DNA from: CAXPZW01 sp964221845
Lineage (GTDB): Bacteria; Bacteroidota; Bacteroidia; Flavobacteriales_D; Sanyastnellaceae
DNA: 64,000 nucleotides
Direction of reading: 5' to 3'
Assembly: GCA_964221845.1 (NCBI GenBank)
Contig: CAXPZW010000055.1
Span: 1-64,000, forward strand
Shown here piece after piece: positions 15,719 to 22,967 of this stretch. Positions within the stretch are counted from its first letter, which is position 1, and every line of letters starts with the position of its first letter. A model generated the notes under the pieces. That model was given only the letters and a program-made list of their open reading frames with translations. It was not told where the DNA came from and did no database searches. Made by a program: the position numbers and the translations under genes.

Positions 15719-18700
15719 GCTGCTGCTGTGCTTGTTGTTGCTTGTGGCTGGATCCTTGAGCGCACAGGATGTTCCCGAGTTCATCATGAGCGACACCACG
15801 GTGACCGCATGCGACGGCCGCCTGTTTGATTCTGGCTACGACGAACAGTACAGCATTGGCGAAGACCTGACGTTTACGATTTCCTCGACGGCTCCGGTGA
15901 GCGTGGTGTTTGAGAACGAATTCTGCGTGGAGATTGGTTTTGACCAACTGGCCATTTACGACGGGCCGGATGTTTTTTCGCCGTTGATTGGCGTGTACGA
16001 CGGCTTTGAATTGCCGCCGCCGTTCACCAGCACGGGCTCGGTCACTTTTGAATTCACCTCCAACGAAAACGTCCAGTACTGCGGCTTCCAACTGCTGTGG
16101 GATGTGGAGGCCCCGCCTCCCACCCCTCCCACCGCCGAACTCCTCCCACCCACCTGCGGTTCCAACATCGTTCCCTTCAGCTTCTCCTACCCGGTGGGCT
16201 GCACCTGGATCCAAGCCGAATCGGTCAGCTTCTATTCCGACAACACCGCGTTCAACGTGGTGGACATCAACCTGAATTGCGCCGGCGATTCCTCCTCCTT
16301 GCACGAACTGGTGCTCAACCAACCCATCGAGGTCAACTGCACCTACTACCTGGATATGGAGCTGCTGATCCCCGACGCGTGCGACAGCCTGTGGACCTTC
16401 CCCTACATGCAAACCCTGGCCTATGACGACTGCCCCATTCAGGTAGAAACCTTTGCCGATCCGCCGGAAATATGCGCCGGCCAATGCACCGAAATCTGGG
16501 CTGAAGTCGAAGGGTGTTATGACCATTCGTTCCTTTGGGACACGGGAGACTCCGGCCCTGGTCCGCACACCGTGTGCCCCACCGCCACCACCGACTATGT
16601 GGTAACCGTCACCGAAGAACCTACGGGCAATATCCAGACCGACACCATCACCGTGGTGGTCACCGATCCGCAAATCCTCAATGCCCCCGCCCAATATTGC
16701 CAGAGCGCTGGCATCGTAGACCTGGAAGCCAGCCCGGAAGGCGGCACCTGGAGCGGAGACGGCATCCAAGAGGTTGACCTGGGTTGGTTTGATCCCGACA
16801 GCGCATTGGTGGGGTTCAACACCGTGGTCTACCAAGTGGGCGAAGGGTGCCAAACCACGGCCCAGATTGAAGTGGTGCCCATCGCCACCGACTCGGTGGT
16901 GGCCGCTTGCCCTGGAAGCGATCCATTTGTGCTGAACGCTGTGCCTACCGGCGGTACGTGGGGCGGCGGAGGCATACTCCCAGACGGCACCTTTGACCCC
17001 GTGGCAACAGGCACGTTTGAAAGCACCTACACCGTGAGCGGCTGCACCTCCACCACCTTGATCAATGTGGCCAACCTCAGCACCGACTTGGATCAACCCA
17101 TTTGGTGCCAAAGCCTCTGGGCCGATTCCTTGGGCGTCACTCCGTTTGGCGGCACTTGGAGCGGACCCGGCATCGTTGACCCCGCAAACGGGATATTCGA
17201 CCCGAATGCTGCAGGACCAGGGGCCCACACCCTGACATACCAAACCCAAGGCTGCAGCGACACCTACGACCTCGAAGTCTTGGCCATCGACGCCGGCGGC
17301 TTCAACACCAGCGCTGGCCCAGAAGAGCCACCGTACGTGCCCGCAGCGGGTTTCAGCCCAACAGGAGGCAGCTGGTCCGGATGGGGACTCACCGACCCGG
17401 TCACCGGACTGTTTGACCCCGGCAGCGTGCCCAACGATACCTGGACCAACCTCATCTACACGGCTCCCAACGGGTGCACCGATACCGTGTTCATGTACGT
17501 GCGCCAAACCGAGATTTTGGTGAACCCCATCTACCAATGCACCGATGCCGACAACCTGCCACTCACCTGGGAGGAAGTGGGCCGCACCCCTGGTGGAGGC
17601 ACCTGGAGTGGCCCAGGCACAATCAACCCCGACGGCAGCTATTGGGAGTTCTCAAACGCCACTGCAGGCGTGGGTGTGCATACGCTCGTTTACACCGCCA
17701 ACACCTGTGTGGACTCCATGCAAATCATAGTGCACCCTGCCGAGCTGAACCAAGCCCCCATCCCGGTGTGTGAGGCGGCCGCCCCGTTTGCTTTGCTTCC
17801 AGATTTGCCACCGGGCAGCACGTTTGAGGGCATTGGGGTTTCTGACCCGCTGGGGACCTACGACCCAGCACTTGCTGGACCAGGTGAATTCACCGTCAGT
17901 TGGACTTCCCCTGCAGGATGCAGCGACACCTTCACGGTGGCCGTGGAAGACGATTTGCCCGCGTCCATCACTGGACTTGACCCGGTGTATTGCTGGCAGG
18001 ACGCCGCACTACCAGTGGACATACAGCCTGATGTAGGCACCATCACAGGCCCCGTGAATGCAGGCACCTTTAACCCTGCCGAAGCTGGAGCAGGTATGCA
18101 CCTGATCACCGTTGACTACGTAGGCATTCTGTGCAGCAGCAGTGCCGCATTTGAAGTGGAGGTCCTGCCTCCCTTGCAATCCGAAATTGTGGTGTCGGAT
18201 ACCTTGATTTGCCCCGGAGAAGGGATTGAACTGGAGGCCATCTACGGAGGTGGTGGGCCGGATGCCTTGGTAGAATTCTACTGGAACCAAGACCTCATCG
18301 CCTTACCCACCCATACCGTGGCCCCAGACGGAACCACCACGTTCGTGTTGACCGTGACCGACGGCTGTTCGGACCCTGCAGTGGACGAGGTGACCGTGGA
18401 CGTGTTGCCTCCCATTGCCGCACAAGTCAGCACCAGTGACACCCTGTGCATTGGGCTGGATGGCTGGTTGACCGCAGCGGTGTCAACACCCGGCACTTAC
18501 GACCTTTACTGGGGACCCGATGCCTTGCAAACCGACACGTTGTTTGCGCCCGCAGGCACAGCTGCCCAGTTGCTGGTGGAAGATGCCGGACAGGGCTGCC
18601 AGTGGGACACCCTGCTTGTGGTGCCCAATTACACGCCGGTCTCTGCGCAATTCTCCCCCAACCCGAATGAAGATTGCATTCCCTTTGAGGCCAACCCTGT

Positions 18701-19169
18701 GCAGTTCTTGGATTTGAGTCAATACGGGCTGTCGGGAACGTGGGACTTTGGCAACGGCGAAATCACCGATTATTCCCCGGGCACTACGCCTGAAGTCATC
18801 TACGACACCCCAGGTAATTACAGCGTTAGCCTCCATTTGGTCAACGAAGGCAATTGTCCCGACAGCGCCTTTGTGGACCTGTGCATCCTGCCGCCCACCG
18901 AACTGTTTGTCCCCGACGCCTTCTCCCCCAACGGCGACTTGATGAACGACGTGCTCTACGTGCGCGGCAAGGGCATCACCGAGCTCGAATTGGTGATCTA
19001 CAACCATTGGGGTGAGGCCGTGTACGAAAGCCGCGACCCCGAACAGGGCTGGGACGGCACCCACCGTGGAGAACCCGCAGCCTCAGGCAACTATGCTTAC
19101 CGTTTGGTAGCGTTGGTCAACGATTGGAAACGCGTAGAACAAACCGGCAATATTCTGCTTGTGCGATGA
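15711..19169 (+). CDS. Large surface protein: CUB domain, Ig-like repeats, T9SS type B C-terminus
   Basis: 1152 residues. A signal peptide (about 1-19, ending LSAQ) precedes a CUB-like domain (about 25-130; VEIGFDQLAIYDGPD). The middle is a chain of Ig-like modules marked by GGTWSGxGI ... FDP ... AGxGxHTLxY (clear copies near 345, 485, 545 and 625). A PKD-like module (LSGTWDFGNGEITDYSPGT) lies near 1010. The last ~85 residues (VPDAFSPNGDLMNDVLYV ... GWDGTHRGEPAASGNYAYRL) form a gliding-motility-associated type B sorting domain. It is exported by T9SS and probably held by the PorP/SprF protein encoded next; the two genes overlap by 4 nt. Adhesion is a likely role but not shown. Confidence 0.9.
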   Translation: MNRLLLCLLLLVAGSLSAQDVPEFIMSDTTVTACDGRLFDSGYDEQYSIGEDLTFTISSTAPVSVVFENEFCVEIGFDQLAIYDGPDVFSPLIGVYDGFELPPPFTSTGSVTFEFTSNENVQYCGFQLLWDVEAPPPTPPTAELLPPTCGSNIVPFSFSYPVGCTWIQAESVSFYSDNTAFNVVDINLNCAGDSSSLHELVLNQPIEVNCTYYLDMELLIPDACDSLWTFPYMQTLAYDDCPIQVETFADPPEICAGQCTEIWAEVEGCYDHSFLWDTGDSGPGPHTVCPTATTDYVVTVTEEPTGNIQTDTITVVVTDPQILNAPAQYCQSAGIVDLEASPEGGTWSGDGIQEVDLGWFDPDSALVGFNTVVYQVGEGCQTTAQIEVVPIATDSVVAACPGSDPFVLNAVPTGGTWGGGGILPDGTFDPVATGTFESTYTVSGCTSTTLINVANLSTDLDQPIWCQSLWADSLGVTPFGGTWSGPGIVDPANGIFDPNAAGPGAHTLTYQTQGCSDTYDLEVLAIDAGGFNTSAGPEEPPYVPAAGFSPTGGSWSGWGLTDPVTGLFDPGSVPNDTWTNLIYTAPNGCTDTVFMYVRQTEILVNPIYQCTDADNLPLTWEEVGRTPGGGTWSGPGTINPDGSYWEFSNATAGVGVHTLVYTANTCVDSMQIIVHPAELNQAPIPVCEAAAPFALLPDLPPGSTFEGIGVSDPLGTYDPALAGPGEFTVSWTSPAGCSDTFTVAVEDDLPASITGLDPVYCWQDAALPVDIQPDVGTITGPVNAGTFNPAEAGAGMHLITVDYVGILCSSSAAFEVEVLPPLQSEIVVSDTLICPGEGIELEAIYGGGGPDALVEFYWNQDLIALPTHTVAPDGTTTFVLTVTDGCSDPAVDEVTVDVLPPIAAQVSTSDTLCIGLDGWLTAAVSTPGTYDLYWGPDALQTDTLFAPAGTAAQLLVEDAGQGCQWDTLLVVPNYTPVSAQFSPNPNEDCIPFEANPVQFLDLSQYGLSGTWDFGNGEITDYSPGTTPEVIYDTPGNYSVSLHLVNEGNCPDSAFVDLCILPPTELFVPDAFSPNGDLMNDVLYVRGKGITELELVIYNHWGEAVYESRDPEQGWDGTHRGEPAASGNYAYRLVALVNDWKRVEQTGNILLVR

Positions 19170-20158
19170 GGATCTGGTGGACCATAGCACTGCTGCTTGT
19201 GGCAGGAACGGCCTGCGCCCAAGACGCCATGGTGAGCCAGGTGTACCGCCTGCAAGGCTGGATGAACCCCGCTCTCACCGGCTACATCCAGCACGACTAC
19301 CGCGCGCAGACCCACCACCGCCGCCAATGGCCCGGACTGCAAGCCCCGTTTGTCACCACCTTCGTGCAAGCCGAATTGAAGGCTTGGGAATCGGGCTACG
19401 ACGGGCACCACATTGGCGCCGGGCTTGTCGTGTTGCAAGACCAGCTGGGCAACCGTACGTTGAATCAATTTGAGGTACACGGAGCCGGCGCAGTCAACCT
19501 GGCGGCGAGCCATTACAACAATTGGGCATTTGGGCTGCAAGTGGGCTATGTACGTCGGACGCTCAATCCCGACAATCTGAGTTGGGACAACCAATACAAC
19601 GGTGTAGGCTACGACCCCTCGTTGCCTTCGGGCGAAAACTTCACCGCCAGCACACGCGGGTATGTGGACGCCGGATTTGGAGTGGTTTGGTCGCACGACC
19701 GCTTGGTGCACTGGCGGTTTGGATACGCTGCCCACCACTTCTTGCAAAACCGTACGCTGCTGGTGCGGGCTGAAGACACTCACCGCATCCGACACACCTT
19801 CATGTGGGACACCCACGCCGATTTCCGCGGGTTTGACATGGACTACTACGCACTGTTCATGCGCCAGGCCGGTGCCCAAGTCGTACAGTTTGGTGCGCTA
19901 GCCGCAATTGGGTTTGGGTTGGATTCCAGGTACACCACGGCGCGTTCTTCATCGGCGGTGTTGACCGGGTTGACCTACCGCTGGGGCGATGCACTCACCC
20001 CTGCTGTGGGCATCCGCTGGAAACAACTCGGCGAGGTGTTGTTGAGTTATGATGTGACCTTGAGTTCTTGGCGCCGCGCGGTGGACTACCGTGGCGGATG
20101 GGAAATCAACCTGCGCTACGACGGGTTCTTTTCCGAGAAGCGTCGCCGCCTCAAGTGA
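19166..20158 (+). CDS. PorP/SprF family outer membrane protein
   Basis: 330 residues from ATG at 19166, which overlaps the upstream stop (ATGA). The signal peptide (ending TACAQD) and the family opening MVSQVYRLQGWMNPALTG (compare MNPAxxG) are clear, followed by alternating beta-barrel strands. PorP/SprF proteins sit in the outer membrane and anchor T9SS type B surface proteins encoded beside them, as here. Its stop codon directly abuts the stop codon of the convergent glycosyltransferase gene, so no terminator separates them. Confidence 0.92.
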   Translation: MRIWWTIALLLVAGTACAQDAMVSQVYRLQGWMNPALTGYIQHDYRAQTHHRRQWPGLQAPFVTTFVQAELKAWESGYDGHHIGAGLVVLQDQLGNRTLNQFEVHGAGAVNLAASHYNNWAFGLQVGYVRRTLNPDNLSWDNQYNGVGYDPSLPSGENFTASTRGYVDAGFGVVWSHDRLVHWRFGYAAHHFLQNRTLLVRAEDTHRIRHTFMWDTHADFRGFDMDYYALFMRQAGAQVVQFGALAAIGFGLDSRYTTARSSSAVLTGLTYRWGDALTPAVGIRWKQLGEVLLSYDVTLSSWRRAVDYRGGWEINLRYDGFFSEKRRRLK

Positions 20159-21169
20159 TCAGGCGAAAAACCAGAAGTCGTTCCTGACGTGTTTGTCCCA
20201 CGCCGCCAGTTGGGTGCGGATGGCTGCCTTGCCATCGGGTGAGGCCACCACCACTACAACTTGCGGATGATTCAGGTCAAGCACCGCCTCCAAGGGTTCC
20301 AGAATGACACCATACACATTGTGCCCAATCTTGTTGGGGTTGTCGCACACCCAGTGGAACGATTCGCCTTGAGCCTGGAGCAACCTCGCCATGTCTTTGC
20401 CATTGCGGCCCGCTCCCCAGAGTACCAAAGGACGGTTGGGATCGCGGTCGATGGGCAGGAAGTAACGCAGCTTAAGCTCGAAGTAGCGGTTGTCCTGGTA
20501 CTCATCCCACGTGCGCGAGATGCGCTCAGAACGGTCGCGCCAATGGTGCAGGACTTTATCCAGTCCCACAATGGTGAGTCCGTGTTGGTAAATGCGGAAG
20601 GTGAGATCGTAATCCTCGGGATAGATGTCGGTGAAGCCGCCCACTGCAAAGAAGTCCTCCACATGCATCATCCAACAGTGAGAAGGAATGACGCACTCGG
20701 TGTAGATTTCTTCCAAGTGACGGCCCTCTTTGGCCACGTGGTTGAGCCATGCGTCATAACGCTTGAAACCGGGGCCCACCTCGCCGTCATCTCGAAAATG
20801 CTCGGTGCCACCTGCGATCACGTGCCCTTGGCCCACCGCTTGCCACGCACCTACCATGGCCTCGAGCTTGTCGGCCGGCATACGATCATCGCTGTCCATA
20901 CGATTCAGCAGGGTGCCACGGATGTGCTTTTGGCCCTCCTGCAACGCAGGGTTCAATCGTTCGCCGGGGCTGTTGAAGGTGCGGATGCGGGGGTCTTTGG
21001 CGGCGTATTTGGCCAAAAGCGCATCTGCCCCGTCGTTGCTGCGATCGTTGACGGCAATGAGTTCCCAATGCGGATAGGTTTGGTCCAGGATGGAATCCAG
21101 GCACTCGGGCAGGTATTCAACGGTGTTGTGGTAGGCCAGAATGATACTGACCAGAGGCGGTTGATCCAT
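20159..21169 (-). CDS. Glycosyltransferase family 2 with C-terminal Rossmann-like domain
   Basis: 336 residues. The N-terminal GT-A domain has VSIILAYHNTVEYLPECLDSI, an NDRSNDGAD nucleotide-binding stretch and the metal-binding RMDSDDRMP (DxD-type). After about residue 245 a second domain begins with LVLWGAGRNGKDMARLL, a nucleotide-binding-like loop seen in some sugar-modifying fusion proteins. The acceptor is unknown; surface polysaccharide synthesis is plausible. It is 3 nt downstream of the small membrane protein gene and convergent with the PorP/SprF gene at zero distance. Confidence 0.88.
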   Translation of the reverse strand: MDQPPLVSIILAYHNTVEYLPECLDSILDQTYPHWELIAVNDRSNDGADALLAKYAAKDPRIRTFNSPGERLNPALQEGQKHIRGTLLNRMDSDDRMPADKLEAMVGAWQAVGQGHVIAGGTEHFRDDGEVGPGFKRYDAWLNHVAKEGRHLEEIYTECVIPSHCWMMHVEDFFAVGGFTDIYPEDYDLTFRIYQHGLTIVGLDKVLHHWRDRSERISRTWDEYQDNRYFELKLRYFLPIDRDPNRPLVLWGAGRNGKDMARLLQAQGESFHWVCDNPNKIGHNVYGVILEPLEAVLDLNHPQVVVVVASPDGKAAIRTQLAAWDKHVRNDFWFFA

Positions 21170-21172
21170 GGA

Positions 21173-21331
21173 TCAGGACAAGAAACGGATGAGCATGATG
21201 ACCAAACACACAATGAACATCCACAGGGAAATCTTATTGATCCCGTGCATCATACGCAGGTTGATGTTGCTGTCCGACTTGCGGAACAGGTTGGCCGGGT
21301 TGATGTAGTGAAGGATGCGTTTGAGGAACAT
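21173..21331 (-). CDS. Small membrane protein (DUF6728-like)
   Basis: 52 residues from ATG at 21331; a longer reading from 21382 adds residues with no family character. One C-terminal membrane helix (ISLWMFIVCLVIMLIRFL) follows a basic N-terminus with NINLRMMHGINK. This matches small Bacteroidota proteins I recall as DUF6728; the family name is from memory. Function unknown. A -7 box TACATTCG lies 17 nt upstream, and the glycosyltransferase gene follows by 3 nt. Confidence 0.7.
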   Translation of the reverse strand: MFLKRILHYINPANLFRKSDSNINLRMMHGINKISLWMFIVCLVIMLIRFLS

Positions 21332-21348
21332 GGTGAGGTCTTGCTGTG

Positions 21349-21356
21349 CGAATGTA
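21349..21356 (-). promoter_or_regulatory. -7 box (TACATTCG) of the small membrane protein gene
   Basis: TACATTCG on the minus strand 17 nt before the ATG at 21331. The same octamer occurs before the genes at 8062 and 41219. Confidence 0.4.
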
Positions 21357-21469
21357 ACCAAACTGCCCTGCTCTGGGTTCACACGATTAACCCAAGATCA
21401 AGAAATCCGTGTAGGACAAACCTTACACGTCCCCGCCCGTATACCGTGAGCACGACTGCCTTGAAACCG

Positions 21470-21980
21470 ATGAAAGAATTCCTGTCTGCCCATGATTTGG
21501 GCGATGCCCTCGAAGAGCTTTGCCAGCTCGCCACCAGCCGATGTAGCTTTTTGGTCCCCAGCCACGCTGTTGCCCTGTTCGACAGCGAACGGTTGGCCGC
21601 CGCGTTGGAGCAACGGCCACGGATCCGGTGTCAGGTGTTCTTTACAAGCCGAGCCCAAGAGCCAGGCATCGAAGCAGCCAATTTGCAGCCGTTCTCGCGC
21701 GTGCCCAACCTCGAGGTGTTTGAGGCCGAAGGGGAATTCAACGCCATCTTCTGCAATGAAATCTCCAGTGTTCTGGTGCCGGGCATGTTTCATCCCTTGG
21801 CGGCTTCACAAGGCTACTCCAGCCAGATGGGCCTGCACGATTACCCCGACTTCGAAGAACTAGAGCAACGCGCGCGTGCTGTATCGACGTACGCCCGTGT
21901 TTGGCAAACGCCTGTTTGGCCTGCGCCGCGTTTATCAAGGCTCGGACACCGAGACCTACGGGTTGTGCTTCCGCGCTTAG
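21470..21980 (+). pseudogene. PLD-like protein gene with a frameshift in a (CG)4 run
   Basis: From ATG at 21470 (GTG at 21446 possible) the frame codes about 130 sensible residues to DYPDFEELEQRAR. In that frame it would then run through ridA on the other strand. One frame over, the sequence continues as VLYRRTPVFGKRLFGLRRVY and ends at TAG 21978-21980, just at the ridA stop. The shift falls at a run of four CG (21870-21877); a fifth CG would restore one frame of about 170 residues. The pattern (VPNLEVFEAEGEFNAIFCNE, YSSQMGLHDY) recalls PLD-like proteins with the HxK residues replaced (FNAIFCNE for the usual HAKxYxNE). That resemblance is a judgement by eye. It may be a true frameshift or a sequencing error. 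Confidence 0.65.
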
Positions 21981-22357
21981 CGCGCAGCGATCACGCTGAT
22001 TTCCACATTCACATGCTTGGGCAGGACCGACACCTGCACACATTCACGCGCCGGGAAACCGTCGGAGAAGTAGCTGCCGTACACCGCATTGACAGCCGCA
22101 AAGTCGTTCATGTCTTTCAGGAAAATACTGGTCTTGATGATGTGCTCAAAGCCCAATCCGGCAGCGATCAACACCGCCTCGATGTTTTTCATGATGCGGT
22201 GGGTTTCGGTGTCGATGTCCGAGAGTAGCAACTCACCGGTATCGGGATCCAACGCAATTTGGCCGCTAAGGAACACCAAGTTTCCAGCGCCAACAGCTTG
22301 GCTATAAGGCCCAATGGGCGCAGGAGCAGCCGAAGTTTCGTAAATGTCTTTTTGCAT
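21977..22357 (-). CDS. ridA: RidA family reactive intermediate deaminase
   Basis: 126 residues. RidA hydrolyses reactive enamine/imine intermediates of amino acid metabolism in the cytoplasm. Family motifs are APIGPYSQAV at the start, LVFLSGQIALDP, and the C-terminal arginine and acid in FPARECVQVSVLPKHVNVEI. The start is ATG at 22357. It lies downstream of the kinase remnant and lptD on the same strand. Its stop overlaps the stop of the frameshifted gene at 21470. Confidence 0.95.
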   Translation of the reverse strand: MQKDIYETSAAPAPIGPYSQAVGAGNLVFLSGQIALDPDTGELLLSDIDTETHRIMKNIEAVLIAAGLGFEHIIKTSIFLKDMNDFAAVNAVYGSYFSDGFPARECVQVSVLPKHVNVEISVIAAR

Positions 22358-22408
22358 GGGTAAGGTCCAGGGTGGTGACGCACGTGCGCCACACCCCGGC
22401 AAGATACC

Positions 22409-22875
22409 TCACAAGAATTTGGACACCGTTACATGGAAGGTGCTGCCCTCGCCCAAGGTGCTTTCCGCCCAGATTTCACCGGCGTGCAATTGTGCATGTA
22501 ATGGCCTTCGGCCACCACCACTTCGCCCTTGCTCCTGATCTGTTGGACTATGGGCCGCAACTGAAGGATGCTGGCCGGATGGGCCGTTTGCTCCACGTTC
22601 ATGCCCAACAAGTGATCGCGTTCATGGCCGAGAAGCTCCACGAATTTCTCGTTGAAATCCACAAAGCGCCCCACAGGGTCAGCCAATACAATGCCTACCG
22701 GATTCCGCTCAAACAGAGCGCGGAAACGGGCTTCTCGGCGTTCAAGTTCTTGCCTGGCCTCGCGCTCTTGGATGGTGCCCGAGAATCCTGCTTCGCGGAT
22801 GACTTGTTCGTGGATGAAATTGGTATCATCGTCCACCAGCATCACCGTTTATAGAGAGTTCAGGTTGATAGTCAT
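22409..22875 (-). pseudogene. Remnant of a response regulator / PAS histidine kinase locus
   Basis: Three pieces are joined. An ATG at 22875 starts a receiver-domain beginning (MTINLNSL, an in-frame TAA, then VMLVDDDTNFIHEQVIREAGF). About 25 residues later the frame changes character to a PAS domain (RFRALFERNPVGIVLADP ... FVDFNEKFVELLGH). Near 22490 the reading shifts by one base to the last part of a kinase ATPase domain (LHAGEIWAESTLGEGSTFHV), ending at TGA 22411-22409. The body of the receiver, the phospho-acceptor His and most of the ATPase are gone. It lies between lptD and ridA. No functional protein is expected, although a 138-residue frame (22845-22429) stays open. Confidence 0.75.
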
Positions 22876-22967
22876 AAGTGCAAGTCTCAGTTGAGGTCAG
22901 AGAAGACTTAACGTCCTCTCAAGATAAACCAGACCGGCGATGATCGTTGTAGGAAGTTATCCTACCC

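Noticed and set aside
12493..17537. Long minus-strand frames opposite the DUF1501-like operon
   Set aside because: They are shadows of the plus-strand genes, whose coupled starts and stops and signal peptides are clear.
20261..22228. 655-codon plus-strand frame across the glycosyltransferase, PLD-like gene and ridA
   Set aside because: Only the part 21470-21877 carries a coding signal; the rest is antisense to genes with clear families.
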